From positions 1 through 44,380 of the forward strand of contig URQR01000001.1 in assembly GCA_900550065.1 (NCBI GenBank): a stretch of 44,380 bases of DNA, read 5' to 3'. Source of the DNA: an uncultured Eubacteriales bacterium. Lineage in GTDB: Bacteria > Bacillota > Clostridia > UBA1381 > UMGS1253. Position 1 is the stretch's first letter, and every line of letters starts with the position of its first letter. This document shows positions 1-7,562 of this stretch, one piece after another. The notes under the pieces are model-generated. The model was not told where the DNA came from and did no database searches. It was given only the letters and a program-made list of their open reading frames with translations. A program made the position numbers and the translations under genes.

Positions 1-111
1 GTTTTCCTGCATTGTATGGACCAGTCCCTTCACCATTCTATCATTATTCAGCGTACAAACCCAAAGAAGGTACGGCGCGCCTTTACCGCAGGAGGGACAG
101 TGTTTCGACAC
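1..111 (-). CDS. Partial small zinc-ribbon-like protein (5' part only)
   Basis: Reading leftward from a GTG at 109-111, a frame stays open for 37 codons to the window edge and begins MSKHCPSCGKGAPYLLW. The CPSCGK motif is a typical first half of a zinc ribbon; any second cysteine pair would lie outside the window. The gene would follow the polyphosphate kinase stop by 35 bp on the same strand. The ribosome site before the GTG is weak (AGAAGA), and a short open frame at an edge can be chance. Function is unknown. Confidence 0.3.
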   Translation of the reverse strand, partial: MSKHCPSCGKGAPYLLWVCTLNNDRMVKGLVHTMQEN

Positions 112-146
112 CGGCTTCTTCTAACGTCACGCCTGCGTAACGTTGT

Positions 147-2450
147 TTAGTCTCTGTCAAACCAAGCCCAAAACCGCGCCCAGAGACCCGGTTTCCCGTT
201 TTTGGACACGCTTCCTGTACGCGGTACAGTGAGGATGCCCTCCTCCTTCATTTCGCGCAGGCGCTGTGCATCCTGCCGCCTTTGCTCGGGGGAGGGCGGT
301 GCCTTTCTCGCAGTGCGTGACACAGGTATCCGCGCCGGTTCTTCCTGTGGAGGCGCTTTACGCGCCGCGGCATGTATATTTGCCGGAACGGGGGTCTCTT
401 TTTCAAACATTTCGAAAAAGTATCGCTGTGAGTCGAGTGTTACGCCCTCTTCGCCACGGAAACGCACATAATTCCCATTTGGCTGCATGACACGCGCCTT
501 GACATTGTCTTTGTCTATAATAGAAAGCATCCGAATCAGCGTCTTTTTGTTTTTTTCGCTTTGAATCGGTGCGGCGACTTCGACGCGGCGATGTGTATTG
601 CGCGTCATAAAGTCGGCGGAGGAGATATAAATTTCACAGTCATCGTCCGGCCCAAACATATAAATCCGCGAGTGCTCTAAATAGCGGCCGACAATACTTT
701 TTACCGTAATGTTTTCGCTCTTGCCTTTTACGCCCGCCTTAAAGCAGCAGATACCGCGTACAAACAGCTTGATTCGTACGCCTGCTTGTGAGGCCTCTAA
801 AAGCTTGTCTATAATTTCTTTATCTGTAACAGAGTTGCACTTTATTTTAATCTGCGCCTCTTGACCGTCCTTTGCGCGCCTTATTTGCCCGTCAATCAAA
901 TCCATAATCTTTGGGCTAAGGCAGTTTGGAGCAACAAGCAGTTTATTTGACTGCTCCACCGTTTGGGCCAGCATCAGACTGTTAAAGACGGAGAATGCCT
1001 CTGCACCGATCTGCTGGTCGGCAGTAATAACACATAGGTCCGTGTACTGCTCCGCGGTTTTTTCGTTATAGTTGCCCGTGCCAATCTGCGTGATAAATGC
1101 TGGTCGGCCGCCTTCTCTGCGCGTTATCAGCAGAAGTTTGGAGTGTACTTTGTAGTCGTCCAGCCCATACAGGATGTTACAGCCCGCGCTCTCTAATTGC
1201 TTCGACCAGTCGATGTTATTCTGCTCGTCAAAGCGCGCGCGCAGTTCCAATACGGCGGTTACGTCCTTACCGTTTTCGACCGCAGTTAAAAGTGCGGAGA
1301 GAATCTGTGAGTTTTTTGCGACGCGATAGAGCGTAATCTTGATTGACGTTACGTTCGGGTCGTTTGCCGCCTCCTCAAGCAGTCGGATAAAGGGCTTGAT
1401 ACTGTGATAAGGGTAAGCCAAAAGGATATCGCCGCGCTTTGCCTGCGCCATGATTGACTCGCTTTTATCCAGCGTTTTGGGATAAACGGGTGTAAGCGCG
1501 TCGTACAAGAGCGCCGGCTTCGTGCGCGCAAACTTCTGCGCGAGCGTAAACGCAAACGATACGTCAAACGGCGAACGCTCCGTAAAAATCTGCTGTTTGT
1601 CCAGCTTTAAGTTCTGGCAAAAGTATTTTACCACCCGGTCGGAAAGCGGCTTATTGACTTGCAGGCGCACAGCCGCAAGGCGGCGGCGCTTCTTAATCAG
1701 CTCCTGCATCACATCGCGCCAGTCCATATCCTGATCGTAGAGCGCCTCGTTTGCGTCGATGTCGGCGTTGCGCGTGACACGGAACAGCCACTTATCAATA
1801 AAGGTATACTTTGTAAAAATATCGCTCGCAAAGTGGTAAATTAATTCCTCAATCAGTACAAAATACGTCCCCTTATTTGTATTGATAAAATAAACTCGTT
1901 CAAACTGTGAATCAATTGGCACAATACCGAGTTTGAGCGCCTCGGATTTCGACTCCATATGCACCGCTACATAGAGCTCCTTATTTTTCAAAAAGGGGAA
2001 CGGGTGGTGGTTATCGATGAGCTGCGGCGATAAAAACGGCAGGATTTCACTGACAAAATACTTTCGCAGCATCGCTTCGTTTGCATCCGAGATTTTTGAA
2101 AAGTTGATTTTTTTTACGCCCGCCGCGCCGAGCGACGCAATAATCGCGTCATAGGACGCATCCTTACGCGCCAGCAGCGGAGGAAGCGTCTTGCATACGG
2201 CGCTGATTTGTTCGCTTGCCGTCATATCGCACTTGTTTTCCGTTTCCTCCGGGCGGAACACCGACTGGTCGTACAGGCTCCCGATTCGCACCATAAAAAA
2301 TTCGTCTAAGTTACTGCCAAAAATAGAGACAAATTTTAACCGTTCCAGCAGGGGGACGAGCGCATCCTCTGCCTCCTCTAAGACGCGCTCGTTAAAGCCG
2401 AGCCAGCTTATTTCCCGATTTATGTAGATGCTGTCGTCCTTTTTGCTCAT
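147..2450 (-). CDS. ppk1: Polyphosphate kinase 1
   Basis: Transfers the terminal phosphate of ATP to growing inorganic polyphosphate, reversibly. The 767-residue protein shows the full PPK1 layout: the N-terminal motif NREISWLGFN (11-20), the middle domains, and two catalytic domains carrying both conserved histidines, H436 in KVHSKLLL (autophosphorylated residue) and H593 in LEHSRIYMF. The ATG at 2448-2450 is chosen because GGGGTGAGAG lies just upstream; an in-frame ATG 18 codons earlier would add residues that do not match the family. Residues from about 685 are an added basic, proline-rich tail ending in a Trp-rich stretch (LWARFWAWF), longer than the usual family end. A possible promoter (TTGGTT, 17 bp, TATAAT) is at 2470-2498. 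It is divergent from phosphofructokinase. No exopolyphosphatase gene is seen beside it. Confidence 0.95.
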   Translation of the reverse strand: MSKKDDSIYINREISWLGFNERVLEEAEDALVPLLERLKFVSIFGSNLDEFFMVRIGSLYDQSVFRPEETENKCDMTASEQISAVCKTLPPLLARKDASYDAIIASLGAAGVKKINFSKISDANEAMLRKYFVSEILPFLSPQLIDNHHPFPFLKNKELYVAVHMESKSEALKLGIVPIDSQFERVYFINTNKGTYFVLIEELIYHFASDIFTKYTFIDKWLFRVTRNADIDANEALYDQDMDWRDVMQELIKKRRRLAAVRLQVNKPLSDRVVKYFCQNLKLDKQQIFTERSPFDVSFAFTLAQKFARTKPALLYDALTPVYPKTLDKSESIMAQAKRGDILLAYPYHSIKPFIRLLEEAANDPNVTSIKITLYRVAKNSQILSALLTAVENGKDVTAVLELRARFDEQNNIDWSKQLESAGCNILYGLDDYKVHSKLLLITRREGGRPAFITQIGTGNYNEKTAEQYTDLCVITADQQIGAEAFSVFNSLMLAQTVEQSNKLLVAPNCLSPKIMDLIDGQIRRAKDGQEAQIKIKCNSVTDKEIIDKLLEASQAGVRIKLFVRGICCFKAGVKGKSENITVKSIVGRYLEHSRIYMFGPDDDCEIYISSADFMTRNTHRRVEVAAPIQSEKNKKTLIRMLSIIDKDNVKARVMQPNGNYVRFRGEEGVTLDSQRYFFEMFEKETPVPANIHAAARKAPPQEEPARIPVSRTARKAPPSPEQRRQDAQRLREMKEEGILTVPRTGSVSKNGKPGLWARFWAWFDRD

Positions 2451-2469
2451 ACTCTCACCCCGTTTTATA

Positions 2470-2498
2470 ATTATACTATAAATTAGCGTATAAACCAA
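2470..2498 (-). promoter_or_regulatory. Putative promoter of ppk1
   Basis: On the minus strand, -35 TTGGTT (2493-2498) and -10 TATAAT (2470-2475) are separated by 17 bp. The -10 is perfect and the -35 weak. The start site would be about 15 bases before the ppk1 ATG, giving a very short leader. Confidence 0.5.
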
Positions 2499-2680
2499 CG
2501 GCACGCTCGCGTGACGTTGCGCGAGCCGTCGGCTTGCGTATTGAAATTATTTGCTTTACTTATATACTAATATAATATACAATAATAGTATAAAATACAA
2601 TAGAAAATGCATAAAGTAAAAGAAATTTTACACAAAAGCGGGCCGGATACAGAAAACGGCAGGGGAAGGAGCACATACGG

Positions 2681-3760
2681 ATGAAAAAACGGATTGGAAT
2701 TTTGACCAGCGGCGGGGATTGCCCGGGCTTAAACGCCACGATTCGCGGCGTTGCAAAGGCAGTATATGAAAAAATGGGAAAAGATGTGGAAATTATTGGG
2801 ATAGAGGACGGGTACCACGGACTGATTTTCGGCGAATATCACGAGATGAAGCCGTCGGACTTTTCCGGTATATTGACGGTAGGCGGAACGATCTTAGGCA
2901 CGTCGCGCACACCATACAGCAAGATGCAGGTGGTCGGGGAGGACAACGTCGACAAGGTGAAAAACATGAAGCAGAATTATAAGAAAATGGGGCTGGACTG
3001 TCTTTTGACGCTCGGCGGCAACGGTACGCATAAGACGGCGAACCTGCTTGCAAACGAGGGGCTAAACGTCATTGGCCTGCCAAAGACGATTGACAACGAC
3101 ATTTTCGGAACCGACGTGACGTTTGGCTTCCATACGGCGGTCGATACGGCGACGGACGTGATTGATAAAATCCACACCACCGCGTCGAGCCACAAGCGTG
3201 TTATGCTGATCGAAATTATGGGCAACAAGGCCGGCTGGCTGACGCTGTACTCTGGGCTCGCGGGCGGCGCGGACATTATTTTAATTCCGGAAATCCCCTA
3301 CGATATTGACTCGGTGATGCACGCGATTGAAAAGCGCGCCCGCAAAGGCAGGCCGTTTTCCATTATTGCGGTTGCGGAGGGCGCGATGTCGGTCGCGGAG
3401 TCGAAGCTGAAGAAAAAGGAACGCCAACAGCAGCGCGCGAAGCAGGGGCAGACAACGGCGACTCAGCTCATTGCAAACGAGATTAAAGAGCGGTCAAGCT
3501 ATGAAACGCGCGTCGTAATCTCGGGCCACATTGTACGCGGCGGCAGCCCATCGGCCTATGACCGCGTACTGGCAACACAGTTCGGCGCGTATGCGGCGGA
3601 ATTAATCAGCAAGGAGATTTTTGGCGTAACGGTTGCCATGCGCAACAATGTGGTGACGCACAATCAGCTCAGTGACATTGCCGGAATTACGAAATTCGTG
3701 CCGCAGGACAACCAGATGCTGTCCGTTGCGCGCAGCATGGGTATTAGTTTAGGAGACTGA
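2681..3760 (+). CDS. pfkA: 6-phosphofructokinase (PfkA family)
   Basis: Phosphorylates fructose 6-phosphate to fructose 1,6-bisphosphate, the committed step of glycolysis. The 359-residue protein carries N-terminal LTSGGDCPG (9-17), the phosphoryl-donor loop GGNGT (112-116), the catalytic TIDND (136-140) and the C-terminal GHIVRGGSPSAYDR. By alignment with E. coli PfkA, the donor-selecting position 104 is Gly (G115, ATP type), while position 124 is Lys (K135, usual in pyrophosphate-dependent enzymes), and D103 is Asn. ATP is the likelier donor, but this is not certain from sequence. It starts at ATG after AGGGGAAGGAG. The upstream 2505-2680 stretch is very AT-rich with a perfect TATAAT at 2571-2576 but no convincing -35. 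The methyltransferase gene follows 24 bp downstream. Confidence 0.93.
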   Translation: MKKRIGILTSGGDCPGLNATIRGVAKAVYEKMGKDVEIIGIEDGYHGLIFGEYHEMKPSDFSGILTVGGTILGTSRTPYSKMQVVGEDNVDKVKNMKQNYKKMGLDCLLTLGGNGTHKTANLLANEGLNVIGLPKTIDNDIFGTDVTFGFHTAVDTATDVIDKIHTTASSHKRVMLIEIMGNKAGWLTLYSGLAGGADIILIPEIPYDIDSVMHAIEKRARKGRPFSIIAVAEGAMSVAESKLKKKERQQQRAKQGQTTATQLIANEIKERSSYETRVVISGHIVRGGSPSAYDRVLATQFGAYAAELISKEIFGVTVAMRNNVVTHNQLSDIAGITKFVPQDNQMLSVARSMGISLGD

Positions 3761-3784
3761 AGCAGCCGAAAGGAGGCGGATGAT

Positions 3785-4543
3785 ATGCATGCAAACAATG
3801 CGGACTGGTATAAGTACGGATGGGACCTGAGTATCAAGAATCAATCGTGGGTAGAGGACACGGAGAATCAGGTGGCGTTCCTCATCAAAACGCTTGCCCT
3901 GACAGGTGGGGAGCGTATTTTAGACTTAGCCTGCGGCTATGGCCGCCATGCGCTCTCCTTTGCGGAAAAAGGGTTTCGTGTCGTTGGGGTTGACCTTACT
4001 AAAGTGTATATTGAGGACGCAAAATGTACGGCGGCGAAGGAGAATCTGCCGGCGGAGTTTATCTGTGCGGACATCCGCGAGGTTACGTTTGAAAATGAGT
4101 TCGATGTTGTGCTGAATTTAGCGGACGGGGCGATTGGCTACTTGGAGTCAGAAGAAGAAAACCTCAAAATATTTGATGTGATTTCCCGCGCGCTGAAGCG
4201 CGGCGGAAAGCACTTTATGGATGTGTGCAGTGCCGCACATGCCGAAAAATATTTTCCGAAAACAAATTGGGAAATCGGCGAAAAGGCGTTGGCGCTGGCG
4301 CAATTTGACTGGGACGCGGCTTCGCGCAGGATGCTTTACGGCGGCGCGGATATACCATACGGGCTTGTGGCCCATAAACCAGAGGTTGTGTTGGGGAATC
4401 CTACGCGCCTATATACCATGGATGAGCTAAAAGAAATTCTAAGACAACGGGGCATGGAAATTGTAAAAACATTTTCGGATTATTATGGGGCAGAGGAGTC
4501 GGATAAAAAGCTTCAGCTCCTTGTCTATGCAAGAAAGCAGTAA
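3785..4543 (+). CDS. Class I SAM-dependent methyltransferase
   Basis: A 252-residue Rossmann-fold methyltransferase. Motif I, the S-adenosylmethionine-binding loop, is visible as ILDLACGYGRH at about residues 45-55, followed by the acidic strand end VVGVDLT and a later FICADIRE. The substrate cannot be inferred. The ATG is preceded by AAAGGAGG at ideal spacing. It follows pfkA by 24 bp on the same strand and is probably co-transcribed. The gene converges with the nitroreductase gene; the 90-bp gap between them contains an inverted repeat with DnaA-box-like sites. Confidence 0.85.
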   Translation: MHANNADWYKYGWDLSIKNQSWVEDTENQVAFLIKTLALTGGERILDLACGYGRHALSFAEKGFRVVGVDLTKVYIEDAKCTAAKENLPAEFICADIREVTFENEFDVVLNLADGAIGYLESEEENLKIFDVISRALKRGGKHFMDVCSAAHAEKYFPKTNWEIGEKALALAQFDWDAASRRMLYGGADIPYGLVAHKPEVVLGNPTRLYTMDELKEILRQRGMEIVKTFSDYYGAEESDKKLQLLVYARKQ

Positions 4544-4556
4544 AAAATGTGCAAAA

Positions 4557-4600
4557 CCACATAGTTATGCACATTTTCACGTGGATAACTATGTGGATAA
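4557..4600. repeat. Inverted repeat with clustered DnaA-box-like 9-mers
   Basis: A perfect 12-bp inverted repeat (CCACATAGTTAT at 4557-4568, ATAACTATGTGG at 4585-4596) contains TTATGCACA (plus, 4565-4573), TTATCCACG (minus, 4580-4588) and the perfect box TTATCCACA (minus, 4592-4600). An AT-rich stretch follows to about 4630. It lies between convergent genes. It may bind DnaA; there is no T-run to make it a classical terminator. Confidence 0.5.
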
Positions 4601-4633
4601 TTTAAATATACACAAACTTATTTCACTTTTCAA

Positions 4634-5209
4634 CTATAATATAACATCCGCAAGCCGCCGTTTCGGGACATAGTGTACATCGTTTTTATCGCGGTAATAC
4701 GCTACGTTGCCGTCCGGCCGTGCCTCAGTCAGTATAATTGTTTCGTCCGGCGCGCCAATCGCAATTACGAGCATAGGCCTGATATGCTGCGCCAGACCCA
4801 GCGTTTCCGACAGCTTACCGGTATGAAAGTTACCAATCATACACCCGCCGAGTCCCTGTTCCGTTGCGGCGAGCAGAATCGTCTGCGCCGCGATGCCCAC
4901 GTCACGCAGGTATTTTGTCTGTGCGCTGTCAACTTGTTCGTCCTGGCAAATCACAATAAAAGCGGGCGGGCATTTATCCGGATGCGGAAGCGTCATATCC
5001 GGCAGGGCGGCGGCCCATTTTGTAAGCGGCTGGATACGCGCGGCCTCCTCTTTCGTAGAGACGAGGTAATACTTGAGTGGCTGGACATTGCCGCTCGACG
5101 CTGCGAGCCGCGCGCAGTCGGCAAGATACAAAAGCTCCTCGCGCGTGACCGCGCGGCCCGCATCAAAGCCGCGGCAGCTTCTGTTCTTTAAAACTAAATC
5201 CTTGAACAT
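4634..5209 (-). CDS. Nitroreductase family FMN-dependent oxidoreductase
   Basis: A 191-residue protein of the nitroreductase fold, which uses FMN and NAD(P)H to reduce nitro, quinone or flavin substrates. The N-terminal KNRSCRGFD corresponds to the family's RRSxRxF phosphate-binding motif, and AASSGNVQPLKYYLV (about 37-51) to the conserved A-PSgxNxQPW segment. A later GLGGCMIGNF (about 120-129) matches the family's FMN-contact region. The physiological substrate is unknown. The ATG follows AGGAGG. It sits 27 bp after the DUF3006 gene and is likely the last gene of the mnmE-DUF3006-nitroreductase unit. Confidence 0.85.
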   Translation of the reverse strand: MFKDLVLKNRSCRGFDAGRAVTREELLYLADCARLAASSGNVQPLKYYLVSTKEEAARIQPLTKWAAALPDMTLPHPDKCPPAFIVICQDEQVDSAQTKYLRDVGIAAQTILLAATEQGLGGCMIGNFHTGKLSETLGLAQHIRPMLVIAIGAPDETIILTEARPDGNVAYYRDKNDVHYVPKRRLADVIL

Positions 5210-5236
5210 ATTGTCCTGCCTCCTATATGAAATCAG

Positions 5237-5434
5237 TTAATCGGCCCATAGTTCATCCATCAGGCCTTTTATTTTTTTCTTTCTTTTTTCTGTTTCTTCT
5301 TTGTCTATGGATATTGTTACCACATCGCCCTCTGCCGCCCCGGGCACAAGTGTACGCGGCAAGTCCGTAAAGCGCCCGTCCGGCAGCTCTACCACCGCAA
5401 AGTCGTTTTCAAACCGGTCTATTATCACTGTCAT
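5237..5434 (-). CDS. Small DUF3006-family protein
   Basis: A 65-residue protein starting MTVIIDRFEND and containing a short beta-rich core (FAVVELPDGRFTDLPR) followed by a lysine/glutamate-rich helix. The pattern fits DUF3006, a family of small proteins without known function in Bacillota. The ATG at 5432-5434 follows GCGAGGGAA; longer in-frame starts would run back into mnmE and lack a ribosome site. The 16-bp gap to the mnmE stop suggests co-transcription. Confidence 0.75.
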   Translation of the reverse strand: MTVIIDRFENDFAVVELPDGRFTDLPRTLVPGAAEGDVVTISIDKEETEKRKKKIKGLMDELWAD

Positions 5435-5450
5435 ATCGTTCCCTCGCTTT

Positions 5451-6839
5451 CTATTTTCCGACGCAAAACTGCGCAAAAATTTCATCCACGATATCCGCGC
5501 TGACGCTTGCGCCTGTAATTTGGCCCAAGCTTTCGAGTGCGGCGGATATATCGATGATGCACATATCCATTGGCATACCCGAATCAAGCGTTTCAAGCGC
5601 GCCCGCAAGCGCCGTTTTCGCCGTCGTCAGTGCCTCGATATGGCGTAGGTTAGAGATAAGTGTGCTCGATGCACTGACCGCACCGAGCCTACATATAGAG
5701 GCGATTGTCCGCCGCAGCGTTTCGACCCCGTCGCTTGTCTTTGCGCTGATTGTTACAATCGGGTCGCCGCCGGCCTGCTCTTGCAGGGAAGACAGGTCGT
5801 ACGCCGCCGCTAAGTCGGATTTGTTGACGACAATAATCCGCTTCTTCTGCGCGGTCAGCGCAAGAATCTCTACGTCTTCTTCCGTGATAGGAACGGCATT
5901 GTCAAAGAGCGCTAAGACGAGGTCCGCACTTTCAATATATTGCCGGGTACGGTCTACGCCGATTTTTTCCACCGCATCGCCTGTTTCGCGCAGGCCCGCC
6001 GTATCAAACAAACGCAGTGCAACGCCGTCAATACTGATACTTTCTTCTATTACGTCGCGCGTCGTACCGGCAACCTCCGTCACGATTGCACGCTGTGACT
6101 GTGTGAGAGCATTGAGCAGCGACGATTTTCCGACGTTTGGCTTGCCGGCAAGAATGCACCACAGCCCTTCCTTCGCAATGCGCCCGCTGTCCGCACCTGC
6201 AAGCAGCGTATCGCACGCGGAAACCGCCGCCGTCAGCGTATCGCGCAGCCCCGCTTCCGACAAATCGGCGATTTCGTCGTCCGGGTAGTCGACTGCCGCC
6301 GCAAACTGCGCCGCCGTATATAAAAGCGGCGCGCGGATTTGCTCAATCTGCCGGGATAAGCCGCCCTCAAGCTGGCTGACAGCGTTTTTGATTGAGGCGT
6401 CGCTGTCCGCATGAATCACGTCGAGCACAGCCTCGGCCCGCGCAAGGTCGACCCGCCCGTTTAAAAACGCACGTTTTGTAAATTCCCCCGGCTGCGCCAT
6501 GCGAGCCCCGGCTTGTAACAACAGCCCGAGCGTCTTTTGCAGGATGGCGGGCGAGCCGTGCGTGGAAAGCTCCACAACATCCTCTGCCGTAAAGGTACGC
6601 GGCGCGCGCATTACGGCCGCCATCGCTTCGTCCACCACATTGCCGGTCGCTTGCTCGACAATGTGGCCATAGTGTACGGTGTGGCTCGGCGCGTCGTACA
6701 GGCGCTTTCCGGAGGGCGTCCGAAACACTTTGCCGGCAAGCGCGAGTGCGCGCGGCCCGCTGACGCGGATGACCCCGATTCCGCCTATGCCGGGCGGCGT
6801 CGCAATTGCCGCGATTGTATCTGTTTGGTTAGAGGGCAT
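5451..6839 (-). CDS. mnmE: tRNA modification GTPase MnmE
   Basis: With MnmG it adds the (carboxymethyl)aminomethyl group to U34 of certain tRNAs, using GTP and a folate one-carbon donor. The 462-residue protein has the N-terminal TrmE domain (TDTIAAIATPPG), a G domain with P-loop GKPNVGKS (232-239), G3 motif DTAGLRET and G4 motif NKSD, and the C-terminal Cys motif CVGK. The ATG at 6837-6839 follows AAAGGGGAA; a GTG six codons upstream is possible but lacks a site. Its usual partner mnmG does not follow; DUF3006 and nitroreductase genes do instead. A terminator-like hairpin separates it from jag. Confidence 0.95.
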   Translation of the reverse strand: MPSNQTDTIAAIATPPGIGGIGVIRVSGPRALALAGKVFRTPSGKRLYDAPSHTVHYGHIVEQATGNVVDEAMAAVMRAPRTFTAEDVVELSTHGSPAILQKTLGLLLQAGARMAQPGEFTKRAFLNGRVDLARAEAVLDVIHADSDASIKNAVSQLEGGLSRQIEQIRAPLLYTAAQFAAAVDYPDDEIADLSEAGLRDTLTAAVSACDTLLAGADSGRIAKEGLWCILAGKPNVGKSSLLNALTQSQRAIVTEVAGTTRDVIEESISIDGVALRLFDTAGLRETGDAVEKIGVDRTRQYIESADLVLALFDNAVPITEEDVEILALTAQKKRIIVVNKSDLAAAYDLSSLQEQAGGDPIVTISAKTSDGVETLRRTIASICRLGAVSASSTLISNLRHIEALTTAKTALAGALETLDSGMPMDMCIIDISAALESLGQITGASVSADIVDEIFAQFCVGK

Positions 6840-6866
6840 ACCCAATTCCCCTTTCACAAGTCGAAT

Positions 6867-6894
6867 GAAAAATCCGCACCGGCAAGGTGCGGAT
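6867..6894 (-). terminator. Intrinsic terminator between jag and mnmE
   Basis: On the minus strand a perfect 9-bp stem (ATCCGCACC / GGTGCGGAT, loop TTGCC) is followed by a short U-run (TTTTT). It should end or attenuate the rpmH-to-jag transcript before mnmE. Confidence 0.8.
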
Positions 6895-6908
6895 ATCGAT
6901 TATACAGT

Positions 6909-7562
6909 TTATCGTCTTCCTCTGGAGTCGTTTTTCAGCGCAACGACCACCTTGCGGTTCGGCTCCTCGCCAATGGAGTATGTATGCACAGCCGCATGGC
7001 TTTGCAGCGTTGCATGGATGACACGCCGCTCATACGGATTCATTGGCTCAAAGATGTGCCGTCTGCCGGTCTTTACGACCTTGTCCGCAATCCGATTGGA
7101 AAGCGCTGTAAGCGCCTCCTTGCGTTTTGCACGGTAGTTTTCCGTGTCAATCGACACCTTTGTATACGGGCCGTCCAAACGGTTCACAACAAGGCTGGTC
7201 AGGTATTGCACCGCGTCTAACGTATCGCCGCGTTTTCCGATAATAATTCCCATATCGTCGCCCGAAAGATTAATGTTTAGCGCATCCGCCCCCTCATCAA
7301 TCGCAACGTCAACTTTCATACCCATGCTGAAAAACAACTCGTCTAAAAACGCCCTTGCGACGGAGGCCGGGGTCGGCTTGAGCGTAACGGCAACCTTCGC
7401 GTCCTTGCCGCCCAAAATCCCGAACAGGCCCTTTGCCCCCTCTTCAAGAATTTCAATTTCTACCATATCTCTTGTCGCGCCAAGCTCAGACAGCGCAAGG
7501 TTAATCGCTTCATCTGTGCTTTTTGCGGTCTTTTCGATTCTTTTTGACTGTATCGATAACAA
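6909..7562 (-). CDS. jag: RNA-binding protein Jag/KhpB (SpoIIIJ-associated)
   Basis: A 217-residue RNA-binding protein with the three expected domains: Jag_N (about 1-50, containing EILEEGAKGLFGILG), a KH domain with the GxxG loop GKRG inside MGIIIGKRGDTLDAV, and a C-terminal R3H domain (NPYERRVIHATL). In related bacteria it works with YidC/SpoIIIJ and in cell-wall control. The start is taken as TTG at 7560-7562 because AAGGAGG lies 9 bp upstream and the protein then begins at the Jag_N domain. There is no ATG nearby. This makes the first 53 bp overlap the end of yidC, indicating translational coupling. Confidence 0.92.
   Translation of the reverse strand: MLSIQSKRIEKTAKSTDEAINLALSELGATRDMVEIEILEEGAKGLFGILGGKDAKVAVTLKPTPASVARAFLDELFFSMGMKVDVAIDEGADALNINLSGDDMGIIIGKRGDTLDAVQYLTSLVVNRLDGPYTKVSIDTENYRAKRKEALTALSNRIADKVVKTGRRHIFEPMNPYERRVIHATLQSHAAVHTYSIGEEPNRKVVVALKNDSRGRR

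Noticed and set aside
1..150. 49-codon plus-strand frame at the left edge
   Set aside because: It has no start with a ribosome site and overlaps the more protein-like minus-strand frame with a CPSCGK motif.
4673..5191. 172-codon plus-strand open frame
   Set aside because: It is the opposite strand of the nitroreductase gene, which has clear family motifs and a ribosome site.
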